Shown here: piece after piece, positions 32,238 through 39,080 of the stretch
Numbering within the stretch: position 1 is the first letter of the stretch
How the letters are laid out: each line of letters starts with the position of its first letter
Origin: Actinoplanes couchii
Lineage (GTDB): Bacteria; Actinomycetota; Actinomycetes; Mycobacteriales; Micromonosporaceae
Length of the DNA stretch: 64,000 nucleotides
Assembly (NCBI RefSeq): GCF_016862075.1
Contig: NZ_BOMG01000094.1
Span: 112,710-176,709 of the forward strand
Reading direction: 5' to 3'
Made by a program: the position numbers and the translations under genes
Notes under the pieces: generated by a model
The model's database searches: none
The model's input: the letters and a program-made list of their open reading frames with translations, nothing else
Told to the model about the DNA's origin: nothing

Positions 32238-33260
32238 TTATTCCGCCGGGGCACTCACCAGGTAATCGTCGGCCGCCTCGTCCCACCGCAGATCGACCGT
32301 CCCGGACGCCGCCGCGGCCTTGCAGAACTGCAGGAAGCTGCGGTACCCGAGCTTCTTCTCGCTGAACCCGGGTGCCGCTTTGCGCAGCAGGTTCTTCAGC
32401 CCGGACAGTGCCGTCGGCCCCTGTTGGACGGTCGCGGCGAGCAGCTCGAACGCGGTCTCCCGGTCGCCGCGCTCCGGCAGGGTGACCTCCGGATCGCCCT
32501 TGGCCGAACGCTCGGCCAGCTCGATCACCGATTTCCCGGCCAGGTGGCGCAGCAGCTCTCCGAAGGCCCGGAACCCGTAGTCGGCCTCGTTGAACGTCGG
32601 GTCCTTGCGCAGCAGGGTGCGCTTGAGTATCGACGCGGTGACCGCCCCGCCGGAACTCTGCTGCAGACCGGCCACCGACTGGGCGACCAGGGTGGCGAGC
32701 GAGTCCAGATCACGTGTCGTGGTCACCGGTTCCGGCTCGGGCTCCGGCACCGGCGCCGGGGTCTCCGGCTTGGCCCGTTTGACCTCCACCCCTTCCAGCC
32801 GGTCGTAGAAGAGGAACTCGTCGCAGGCCGGTGGCAGCAGCGCCGAGGTGGTCCGCTCGACGCCGACGCCGATCACCCGCTTGTTGAGTTCACGCAGCTT
32901 GTGGACCAGCGGGGTGAAGTCGCTGTCGCCGGTGCAGAACACGAAGGTGGTGACGAACTCCCGCTCGAACGCGAGCACCAGCGCGTCCACGGCCATCTTG
33001 ATGTCGGCGGCGTTCTTGCGCGACGCCCCCATCTTCTGCGGGATGTCGATCAGCTCGACGTGCGACCGGGTGAGCATGCGCCGGTCCTCGTCGAAGTAGG
33101 ACCAGTCCGCGTACGCCCGGCGGACCACCACCCGCCCGCGCTCGGCCAGCGCGTCGGTGACCGGCCGCAGGTCGAACCGCATGCCGCCGAGATGGTCGCG
33201 CGCTCCGATCGCCAGGTTCTCATAGTCCAGAAACAGAGCGATACGTTCTTCTTGATCCAC
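32238..33260 (-). CDS. NYN-domain protein with two OST-HTH/LOTUS domains
   Basis: A 340-residue protein. Residues 1-165 form an NYN (PIN-like) nuclease domain with its acidic residues in place: FLDYENL near the start, AADIKMAVDAL and CTGDSDFTPLV. This is the LabA/limkain branch. After an acidic Pro/Glu linker come two OST-HTH/LOTUS modules (about 200-260 and 270-335; the second has PGFSEKKLGYRSFLQFC), which bind RNA. A single-strand-RNA endonuclease guided by LOTUS domains is the expected activity. It starts at GTG 33260, probably leaderless, downstream of an inverted repeat shared with the divergent ArsR gene. It is probably co-transcribed with the DUF6493 gene. Confidence 0.88.
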   Translation of the reverse strand: MDQEERIALFLDYENLAIGARDHLGGMRFDLRPVTDALAERGRVVVRRAYADWSYFDEDRRMLTRSHVELIDIPQKMGASRKNAADIKMAVDALVLAFEREFVTTFVFCTGDSDFTPLVHKLRELNKRVIGVGVERTTSALLPPACDEFLFYDRLEGVEVKRAKPETPAPVPEPEPEPVTTTRDLDSLATLVAQSVAGLQQSSGGAVTASILKRTLLRKDPTFNEADYGFRAFGELLRHLAGKSVIELAERSAKGDPEVTLPERGDRETAFELLAATVQQGPTALSGLKNLLRKAAPGFSEKKLGYRSFLQFCKAAAASGTVDLRWDEAADDYLVSAPAE

Positions 33261-33286
33261 ATGACCACCGTACGCCGTGCTTGACC

Positions 33287-33304
33287 GGTAGGTTTTCTCC
33301 TACC
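33287..33304. promoter_or_regulatory. Inverted repeat between NYN-LOTUS and arsR genes
   Basis: GGTAGG, a TTTTCT spacer and CCTACC form a perfect 6-base inverted repeat in the divergent promoter region. ArsR-type proteins bind such 12-2-12 or shorter dyads, so it may be the ArsR operator. Confidence 0.45.
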
Positions 33305-33316
33305 TATTCATCGGTC

Positions 33317-33394
33317 ATGGCTGTCACGAAGATCGATCTGCTGTTGCTACCGGTGAGCGACCCGGACGGCAACCGGCTGGTGCTGTGTGGGTGA
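33317..33394 (+). pseudogene. VOC/glyoxalase gene collapsed to 25 codons
   Basis: ATG 33317 gives MAVTKIDLLLLPVSDPDGN followed by RLVLCG and a stop. The first half is the usual N terminus of a VOC (glyoxalase/bleomycin-resistance) protein (MAVTKIDLVxLPVSDPD). The second half is the usual C terminus (DPDGNRLVL). The roughly 100 residues that normally lie between are absent, consistent with recombination between two copies of a GACCCGGAC-type sequence. The stop overlaps the ArsR start, so the frame may now act as a leader peptide. Confidence 0.55.
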
Positions 33395-33722
33395 CGTCGA
33401 CGTCTTCGCGGCGCTCGCCAACCCGGCCCGGCGTGAGGTGCTGCGGCTGCTGCGCGACGACGGGCCGCACGCGGTCGCGCAGCTCGCCGCGCACTTCGAC
33501 ATGCGCCGGCCCAGCCTGTCCGAACACCTGAAACTGCTGAAGGACGCCGGCCTGGTCACCGAGCAGCGCTCCGGCCGGCGGCGCCTCTACTCGCTGCGCG
33601 CCGAACCGCTGCGCGAACTCACCGACTGGCTGGCGCCGTACGAACGTTTCTGGAACGACCGTCTCGCCGGCCTGGCCACCCTTCCGGACGAGGACGATGA
33701 CGATGACGATGACGATGACTGA
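33387..33722 (+). CDS. ArsR-family regulator with poly-Asp tail
   Basis: A 111-residue winged-helix protein of the ArsR group. DVFAALANPARREVLRLL opens the domain, and the recognition helix region reads MRRPSLSEHLKLLKDAGLV. This is the subgroup usually encoded next to an AHSA1/SRPBCC gene and a VOC gene, and it lacks metal-binding Cys residues. The C terminus ends in Glu and nine Asp encoded by a GATGAC microsatellite (33696-33719). That same tract contains the start codon of the collapsed SRPBCC frame, which overlaps the ArsR stop. It is preceded by a collapsed VOC gene. Confidence 0.8.
   Translation: MGDVDVFAALANPARREVLRLLRDDGPHAVAQLAAHFDMRRPSLSEHLKLLKDAGLVTEQRSGRRRLYSLRAEPLRELTDWLAPYERFWNDRLAGLATLPDEDDDDDDDDD
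33696..33719. repeat. GATGAC microsatellite at the arsR 3' end
   Basis: Four perfect copies of GATGAC encode alternating Asp codons at the end of ArsR and supply ATG codons in the +1 frame for the next reading frame. Such tracts can change length by slippage. Confidence 0.8.
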
Positions 33723-33839
33723 GCCCACCACGATCGAGACCGACTGCTTCCTGCCGCACCCCGCCGCCCCGGCTGGCGTACCCACGTCATGCGGGCACTG
33801 CGGGCCGAACCGTCCGCGCCGGAGGGACCGCGATCGTGA
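33715..33839 (+). pseudogene. AHSA1/SRPBCC gene remnant
   Basis: ATG 33715 opens MTEPTTIETDCFLPHP, the typical first strand of AHSA1-type SRPBCC proteins that accompany this ArsR subgroup. The sequence then jumps, in another frame, to GWRTHVMRALRAEPSAPEG and a TGA at 33837, which resembles the C-terminal helix of the same family. The helix-grip core of about 110 residues is missing. Staying in the first frame gives a 50-residue nonsense tail ending at 33867. Confidence 0.45.
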
Positions 33840-33876
33840 GTTGGTACACCGGGCTCACCAGGGGTAACCGTCGGGA

Positions 33877-34953
33877 ATGACTGATTCTGATCGACCGCGT
33901 GTCTGGGTTCCCCGGCGGGTGGTGGCGACCCCGCCGTCGTACGACCATCCGCACGGCCGCCGGATCATGGCGCGGATCGAGGCGCTCGGGATCGAGGTGG
34001 AGCGGCTGCGGTCCGCCCGGTTGACCGGGGTGCGCGGGGACAGCGATCGGGAGACGTATGCCCGGGCCAAGAACACCATGGCCATCGTGGTCAGCCCACC
34101 GTCCCGGCGGCGGCTGCAGCCGATCGCGCCGAGCGCCGACTGGCGGTTCGACCTGGCCGAAGGGTGCCCGGCGCACTGCCAGTACTGCTATCTGGCCGGC
34201 TCGCTGTCCGGGCCACCGGTCACCCGGGTGTACGCCGACCTCGACGACATCCTCGACGGGCTGACCGAATATGCCGGTCAGGGCACGGTCACCAGCCGCC
34301 GGGCGGCCCGGCGGGACGAGGGCACCACGTTCGAGGCCTCCTGCTACACCGATCCGCTGGCCCTGGAACACCTGACCGGCAGCTGGCGGCGGGCGGTGCA
34401 GCACTTCGGTGCGTGGGACGCGCCGGTCCAGTTGCGCTGGACCACCAAGTTCGACGACGTGGACACCTTCGTCGGCCTGGACCACCACCGCCGGACCAGG
34501 GTGCGGTTCAGCGTCAACTGCCTGCCGGTGACGACCCGTTTCGAGGGCGGCACCAGCCGCCTGGAGGCCCGGCTGGCCGCACTGCGGAGGCTGGCGCTGG
34601 ACGGTTATCCGGTGGGTTTGACGATCGCCCCGATCATGCCGGTGGACGACTGGCGGTCGGCGTACACCAACCTGCTCACCGCCGTGGCGGCAGCGGTGCA
34701 CGGGGTGCCCGCCCTGGACCTGACCGCCGAGCTGATCACGCACCGCTTCACCCCGGGCAGCAAGGACGTGCTGCTCAGCTGGTACCCCCGAACCCACCTG
34801 GAGATGAACGAGCAGACCCGAACCCCGAAACACGGCAAATTCGGAGCCCTGAAGTACGTCTACCCGGCCCCGTTGATGGCCGACCTGCGAACCTGGTTCG
34901 CCTCCGAGATCCCCCGCCACCTCCCCACGTGCCGCATCCTCTACTGGACCTGA
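33877..34953 (+). CDS. Spore photoproduct lyase-like radical SAM protein
   Basis: A 358-residue radical SAM enzyme of the SplB group. The 4Fe-4S cluster motif is the SPL form CxxxCxxC (CPAHCQYCYL, about residues 96-105), with DLAEGCP before it. Further conserved blocks are TTFEASCYTDPLALEHLT and FSVNCLPVTTRFEGGTSRLEARL, then MPVDDW and KHGKFGALKYVY. In endospore formers the enzyme repairs spore photoproduct in DNA. Actinomycete homologues exist, but their substrate is not established. The product could repair UV lesions in spores of this organism. It overlaps the next, convergent gene by 13 bases. Confidence 0.8.
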   Translation: MTDSDRPRVWVPRRVVATPPSYDHPHGRRIMARIEALGIEVERLRSARLTGVRGDSDRETYARAKNTMAIVVSPPSRRRLQPIAPSADWRFDLAEGCPAHCQYCYLAGSLSGPPVTRVYADLDDILDGLTEYAGQGTVTSRRAARRDEGTTFEASCYTDPLALEHLTGSWRRAVQHFGAWDAPVQLRWTTKFDDVDTFVGLDHHRRTRVRFSVNCLPVTTRFEGGTSRLEARLAALRRLALDGYPVGLTIAPIMPVDDWRSAYTNLLTAVAAAVHGVPALDLTAELITHRFTPGSKDVLLSWYPRTHLEMNEQTRTPKHGKFGALKYVYPAPLMADLRTWFASEIPRHLPTCRILYWT

Positions 34954-35906
34954 CGCGGCCCGAACGGATCCCAGTGGGACGCGTAACGCAGCAACGAGCG
35001 CGCCAGATCGGAGTGGGCAGCCGCCCACCTGCTGTCGAAGACGAACCACTGGTCGAATCCGAAGAAGTCGTCGATGTAGCGGGCGACCTGGACGATGTGC
35101 TCGTCGACGTGGGTCAGCGACCTGGCGTCCTGCTCCGTGCCCGGCCCGGTGTCGCCGATGGTGGGACGGTATCCGGGCAGCCGGGCGTAGCGGCGCATCG
35201 CCGGTCCGGGGTCGTCCTCACCGGTCGCGGTCAGCGCCCGGAGCAGCCGAACATCGTGCGGCAGACCGTCGACCAGAGCAGCATCGATGTTCCGGAGCCC
35301 GGCACCGATCCGGGCCAGGCCGAGCCCGGTGATCTCGACAGCACCGACAAGGCCCAGGTTCCGGTCCATGTCAGGCGATGCCCAGGCCAGCCGAACCGAG
35401 AACACCGATTCCGTACCGTCCGACCCGAGCCGGAGGGTACGAACGGGCACGTCGTTGTCGAAGACCGTGCCCTCGGGCGCGGCATCGGTGGGTAGTGGCC
35501 AGGTGTCGTGCAGCAGGTACGTGAGCCGTTCGGGCGCGGCGGCCGCAGCCGTGTCGTCGATGAAGTAGTACGCCAGATCCACCTCGTCGTCGTCGGTCCG
35601 CACCCGGAGCGCGTGTTCACCGAGCCGGATGTAGTCCTCCGGGTCGTCGGCCTCCACATATAGGTGCTGGTGGAGCAGCGCCCGCAACTCGCCGATCGAC
35701 CGGGGCGCGGGCAGGTTCAGCTTCCGGGCCTCGTCGAAGATCGAGTCGAGCCCGTAGACGTCGCCCCCGAGTTCGTTCTCGATCCATACATCGGGCTCGT
35801 CACGCCCCCAGCCCCGGCGGAACCACTCCAGCACGCCGGCATCAGGAACTTCGACAACCCTTTTGCCGTACGGGGAATCCTCACGCCATCGGCAGACGAA
35901 CCGCAT
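34941..35906 (-). CDS. Hypothetical 321-aa protein
   Basis: A soluble acidic protein with no family that I recognise. The first 90 residues start FVCRWREDSPYGKRVVEVPD and carry a W-rich segment. A central strand-rich domain runs from VDLAYYFIDD to FSVRLAWASPD. The C-terminal 100 residues contain TRSLTHVDEHIVQVARYIDDFFGFDQWFVFDSRW-like helices, seen here as HVDEHIVQVARYIDDFF. Codon bias is host-like throughout, so it is a real gene. No membrane segment or signal is present. Confidence 0.65.
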   Translation of the reverse strand: MRFVCRWREDSPYGKRVVEVPDAGVLEWFRRGWGRDEPDVWIENELGGDVYGLDSIFDEARKLNLPAPRSIGELRALLHQHLYVEADDPEDYIRLGEHALRVRTDDDEVDLAYYFIDDTAAAAAPERLTYLLHDTWPLPTDAAPEGTVFDNDVPVRTLRLGSDGTESVFSVRLAWASPDMDRNLGLVGAVEITGLGLARIGAGLRNIDAALVDGLPHDVRLLRALTATGEDDPGPAMRRYARLPGYRPTIGDTGPGTEQDARSLTHVDEHIVQVARYIDDFFGFDQWFVFDSRWAAAHSDLARSLLRYASHWDPFGPRQVQ

Positions 35907-35925
35907 GAGCTGATCTTAGGCGCGC

Positions 35926-36032
35926 CCCGGTGGACTGCTGAGGAGGGGCGTAGCGATCTCGTGCTCGACGTGGACGTCTTCGAGGACGGGGACGGCTACC
36001 GCTACCGGGTTCACCTGGTCTATGTGCCCTGA
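35926..36032 (+). pseudogene. C-terminal fragment, DUF7668-like
   Basis: A plus-strand piece reads PRWTAEEGRSDLVLDVDVFE, then DGYRYRVHLVYVP and a stop. The W-T-x-E-E-G-R-S-D-L block followed by alternating strands is typical of the short immunity-type DUF7668 domain. No start or N-terminal half is present, so this is a remnant squeezed between two minus-strand genes. Confidence 0.4.
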
Positions 36033-37240
36033 GCCGTCAGCGTGATCATGTGGTGCATCACCGGGACGGGGATGGCGGGGTTCCGGGCTGCCTCTCTCGC
36101 GCTGTCCGGGTCGAGCAGCAGCTTCACCAGGGTGTCCGTCGGCAGTGACGGGTTCAGCCGGGCCGGGCGGCGGACACTGTGGTCGGGGTCGGCGGCGAGT
36201 CTTCGTAGCGACTCCGGGGTGAGGCGGTGATCGGCGGCGGCCGCTGCCCGGGTCACCGGGTCCGGGTCGTGGGCGAACTGGTCGGCGAGTTCGGCCGTGG
36301 CCGCCGGGTCGATGAGGGCGAGAGCCCGCAGCCGGGGGTTGGGGTCCGACGCCAGGTGCAGCAGGCCGGTGCGGGGGAAACGCGGATGACTTCGCGGCCG
36401 GCCGGGGAAGGACAAGCTGCCCTCCCACCAGCCGGCCACTTCCAGGAGCATCTCCGGCGGGGCGTCGTCGCACGATTCGGCCAGGAACAGCCGGACCGTG
36501 TCGTCCGGGTCGCCGGCCAGGAGTGCCGCGACGTCGGCGGGCAGCCGGGGCGCCCTCGCCACGCTCCGCCGGATCAACAACTTCGGTGAGGACGCCAGCC
36601 GGCGCATGGCGTCGGCGTCGTCGTGCAGTGCGCCGATCCACCAGAGCGCGTAGGTGCGGTGGTTCGCGGGGATGTCCGGCACGTCGGCGGCCATCGCCGC
36701 GATCTCCGCCGGGGTCCGTGGTGGGGTGGCGTCCGGGTGTGGGGCGGAGGCGACACCCCGGCGGACCCGGGGGCGTCGTCGGTCGGCCTCCGCGTCCTCC
36801 GCGAGTTCGGCGAAGAGGGCGCGCAACCGGGGTTCCGGAGTGGCGGCGATGAGACGCTCGCACTGGGCGGGGGAGAGGCGGCCGGATTCCGCGGCCGTGG
36901 CCCGCACCTCGCGGAGTTCATGGACGACCGCGGCGTCGATGACCTCGGCGGGCAGATCCTCGCGCCAGAGGAAGGCGGCCTCGCCCGCGTCCAGCAGCGC
37001 GACCAGCACATCGACCGGTGCCCCACGGTTGAACCCGAGCCCGGAAAGCCAGGCGCGGCCGATCGCTGTGCCGTCGAATTCGAGCCCGGTAAGCCCGGCG
37101 GGGCTGATCGCCTCGACCGGTGTCCCGTCGTTGAATCCGGGGCCGGGAAGCCGAGCGTGTCCGGTCACCCCGGTCAGCCCGTCCCACGCCCGGTCGAATT
37201 CGCCCTCGGAAGGGAAGCCCTTGCCACTGATCCCGGTCAC
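36020..37240 (-). CDS. LRV/HEAT-like repeat protein
   Basis: A 406-residue protein. The C-terminal two thirds has short helical repeats of the leucine-rich-repeat-variant type, each with an A-x-D-P-(D/N) turn: LASSPKLLIRRSVARAPRLP, LASDPNPRLRALALIDP, FAHDPDPVTRAAAAADH and LAADPDHSVRR. The first 90 residues contain Gly-rich degenerate repeats (GLTGLEFDGTAIGRAWLSGLGFNRG). These scaffolds bind proteins. Function is unknown. It is followed, after its stop, by the DUF7668-like fragment on the other strand. Confidence 0.65.
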   Translation of the reverse strand: MTGISGKGFPSEGEFDRAWDGLTGVTGHARLPGPGFNDGTPVEAISPAGLTGLEFDGTAIGRAWLSGLGFNRGAPVDVLVALLDAGEAAFLWREDLPAEVIDAAVVHELREVRATAAESGRLSPAQCERLIAATPEPRLRALFAELAEDAEADRRRPRVRRGVASAPHPDATPPRTPAEIAAMAADVPDIPANHRTYALWWIGALHDDADAMRRLASSPKLLIRRSVARAPRLPADVAALLAGDPDDTVRLFLAESCDDAPPEMLLEVAGWWEGSLSFPGRPRSHPRFPRTGLLHLASDPNPRLRALALIDPAATAELADQFAHDPDPVTRAAAAADHRLTPESLRRLAADPDHSVRRPARLNPSLPTDTLVKLLLDPDSAREAARNPAIPVPVMHHMITLTAQGT

Positions 37241-37344
37241 CGGGCACAGGTTAGGCCACCGCCGGAAACGCGAAAGCCGGCGGAAATCGCGAGGGTGGGT
37301 GAGGGAAGACGGAGAAAGGCGGAACGGCGAGGGCGGTCGGCGAA

Positions 37345-37420
37345 GGAGTGAGGCGGGGCGGCGAGGTAGGGGCGGCGAGGTAGGTGCGGCGAGGTGGGTG
37401 CGGCGGTGCGGCGGAAAGCG
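37345..37420. repeat. Degenerate GGCGAGGTAGGT tandem repeat
   Basis: Three to four copies of a 15-base unit close to GGCGGCGAGGTAGGT follow one another downstream of the STAS gene. On the minus strand this is a C-rich tract. No gene is seen here. Confidence 0.5.
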
Positions 37421-37744
37421 TCAGGCGATGTGCCGCAGGCGCTGGACGGGGAAGCCGGCCGCGGTGAGGCGGTGGGCCAGGTCGGCTGAGGTGTTGTCCA
37501 CGTAGACCGCCACCTGGCGGTCGTCGCCGACGCCGCATGCCGCGGCCAGGGCGCCCAGGTTGAGAGGATCCAGTTCGTGGACGTCGGCCAGGTCCAGGAT
37601 CAGGCACATCGGGCGGGTGTGCAGGATGGCCTGGACCAGGGTGCGGCGGAGGTGGATCGCGTCCTCGGCGTCGAGGTCGCCGTCCGGGTGGATGACAAGG
37701 GTGCCGTCGGAGCTGCTGCTGACGTCGACCGTGCTAGCGCTCAT
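37421..37744 (-). CDS. STAS-domain anti-anti-sigma-like protein
   Basis: A 107-residue single STAS domain (GTLVIHPDGDLDAEDAIHLRRTL, then CLILDLADVHELDPLNLGALAAA). Partner-switching antagonists are phosphorylated on a Ser in a D-x-S-G loop. Here the loop reads LDPLNLG, so the usual Ser is absent. The protein may act constitutively or bind another partner. No anti-sigma kinase is encoded beside it. The ATG is preceded by GGGAGG-type sequence (CGGGAGGCGTTCACC). Confidence 0.75.
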   Translation of the reverse strand: MSASTVDVSSSSDGTLVIHPDGDLDAEDAIHLRRTLVQAILHTRPMCLILDLADVHELDPLNLGALAAACGVGDDRQVAVYVDNTSADLAHRLTAAGFPVQRLRHIA

Positions 37745-37866
37745 GGTGAACGCCTCCCGTTAACCGGACCGACTCGGGTCCGTAAACGGTAAGGCCTTGC
37801 GGACTTCGCCGTCGAGAGGGGCCCGGGAAATTCCACCGCTCACAGCTGATTCATAGACTTACAGAT

Positions 37867-37917
37867 CGGCCCGCACACGACAGCGGCCCGCACACGACAG
37901 CGGCCCGCACACGACAA
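37867..37917. repeat. Three 17-base tandem repeats
   Basis: CGGCCCGCACACGACAG occurs at 37867-37883 and 37884-37900, and with one change at 37901-37917. It directly abuts the pectate lyase terminator hairpin. Confidence 0.85.
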
Positions 37918-37947
37918 CGGTGCCCACCCGGGAACGGGTGGGCACCG
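37918..37947 (-). terminator. Terminator hairpin after pectate lyase
   Basis: A perfect 13-base stem (CGGTGCCCACCCG and complement) with a GGAA tetraloop, 20 bases after the pectate lyase stop. Confidence 0.8.
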
Positions 37948-37967
37948 CCGTACCGCCGGAAAGGCTT

Positions 37968-38939
37968 TTAGATCTTGCCGGTGCCCGCACCGGCCGTCAC
38001 GGTGGCCTTGACCGTGTTGTTGGCCTCCGGGGTGTAGGAGTAGGGGATCGCCGCGACGCTGGCGCCGTTGCGGACCTGCTCGGTGCCCGAGTTGACCTTG
38101 TAGTTGTTGAGGACCTTGATGTTGCCGGAGTCGGAATCACCCGTCTGGGTGACCGTCGGGTTGGCGACGTTCTCGAAGTAGTTGCGCTCGACGTAGACGC
38201 CGGCATTCTCGGTCGAGGCCACCCCGTACGAACCGATGTTGCTGTAGTAGTTGTTCAGCACGTGCACCGGGTTCGCGAAGCGCACCCGCGGGTGACGCTG
38301 GCCGGTGCCCTCGAACCAGTTGTGCACGTAGGTGACGCGCAGCTTCCCGGTGTCCTGGGAGGCGTTGTCGTCGCTGTGGCCGAGCAGCATCGACTTGTCG
38401 TGGTTGTGCAGACGGTTCCACGACACGGTGATGTAGTCCGAGCCGCGCTTGATGTCGATCAGCCCGTCGTACCCGTTGGACAGGTCGTTGTGGTCGATCC
38501 AGATGTTGGTCGACCCCTCCTGGACGTTGATCGAGTCGTCGTTGGCGTTGCGGAACACCAGGTTGCGGATGATCACGTTCCGGACGCTGTTGAGGTTGAG
38601 GCCGCCGCCGGTGATGCCGGAGCCGGAGCCGACCCCGATGACCGTCTTGTTGGAGGCCACGTTGTACATGCCGGAGATCGAGATCAGGCCGGACACCCGG
38701 ACCGTCTGCGACGTGCTGGAGCTGAGCGCCGACTTCAGGGCCGCCGCGGTCGTCACGGTGACCGCGGTGGACGCCGAGCCGCCGGTGGTCCCGCCGTTGA
38801 GGCTGGCGAAACCGACCGGGCTGTTCTCGTAGGCCAGCGCCGGGGACGGCGTGGCGACGGCCAGTCCGCCCGCGGCGAGCACACCCGCGGACAGAGCGGC
38901 CAGGACGGTACGCCGACGGGGACGGAACATGTCGGACAT
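37968..38939 (-). CDS. Secreted pectate lyase (PL1)
   Basis: A 323-residue extracellular pectate lyase with a right-handed beta-helix. The N terminus (RPRRRTVLAALSAGVL ... SPALA) is a twin-arginine-like signal with cleavage expected after ALA, near residue 36. Family PL1 motifs include WIDHNDLS, DGLIDIKRGSDYITVSWN with Ca-binding Asp residues, and RHPRVRFANPVHVLNNYY with the catalytic Arg. It would cut polygalacturonate in plant cell walls. GGAAGGGA precedes ATG 38939. Two LacI-type operator-like palindromes lie 70-100 bases upstream, so induction by a sugar regulator is likely. It complements the GH127 locus as a plant cell-wall function. Confidence 0.92.
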   Translation of the reverse strand: MSDMFRPRRRTVLAALSAGVLAAGGLAVATPSPALAYENSPVGFASLNGGTTGGSASTAVTVTTAAALKSALSSSTSQTVRVSGLISISGMYNVASNKTVIGVGSGSGITGGGLNLNSVRNVIIRNLVFRNANDDSINVQEGSTNIWIDHNDLSNGYDGLIDIKRGSDYITVSWNRLHNHDKSMLLGHSDDNASQDTGKLRVTYVHNWFEGTGQRHPRVRFANPVHVLNNYYSNIGSYGVASTENAGVYVERNYFENVANPTVTQTGDSDSGNIKVLNNYKVNSGTEQVRNGASVAAIPYSYTPEANNTVKATVTAGAGTGKI

Positions 38940-39005
38940 GGGGATTCCCTTCCGTTGGGGGACGGATGTTGGGGCCGTGGTGAAGCGCCTTGGGGATACC
39001 CTGCG

Positions 39006-39019
39006 GGTAAGCGCTTTCC
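39006..39019. promoter_or_regulatory. LacI-type operator-like palindrome 1
   Basis: GGTAAGCGCTTTCC is a near-perfect palindrome centred on AGCGCT, the core of many LacI-family operators. It sits 67 bases upstream of the pectate lyase start. Confidence 0.6.
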
Positions 39020-39028
39020 CCGGCCGAC

Positions 39029-39042
39029 GTTAAGCGCTGCAA
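39029..39042. promoter_or_regulatory. LacI-type operator-like palindrome 2
   Basis: GTTAAGCGCTGCAA repeats the TAAGCGCT core 23 bases from the first site (about two helical turns), as expected for cooperative binding. Confidence 0.45.
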
Positions 39043-39080
39043 TCGACATCTGTCAATGACGGTTCGATGTCACGTGTGTT

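Noticed and set aside
37867..37917. Possible CRISPR-like repeat array
   Set aside because: The three 17-base copies are directly adjacent with no spacers, so this is a simple tandem repeat.
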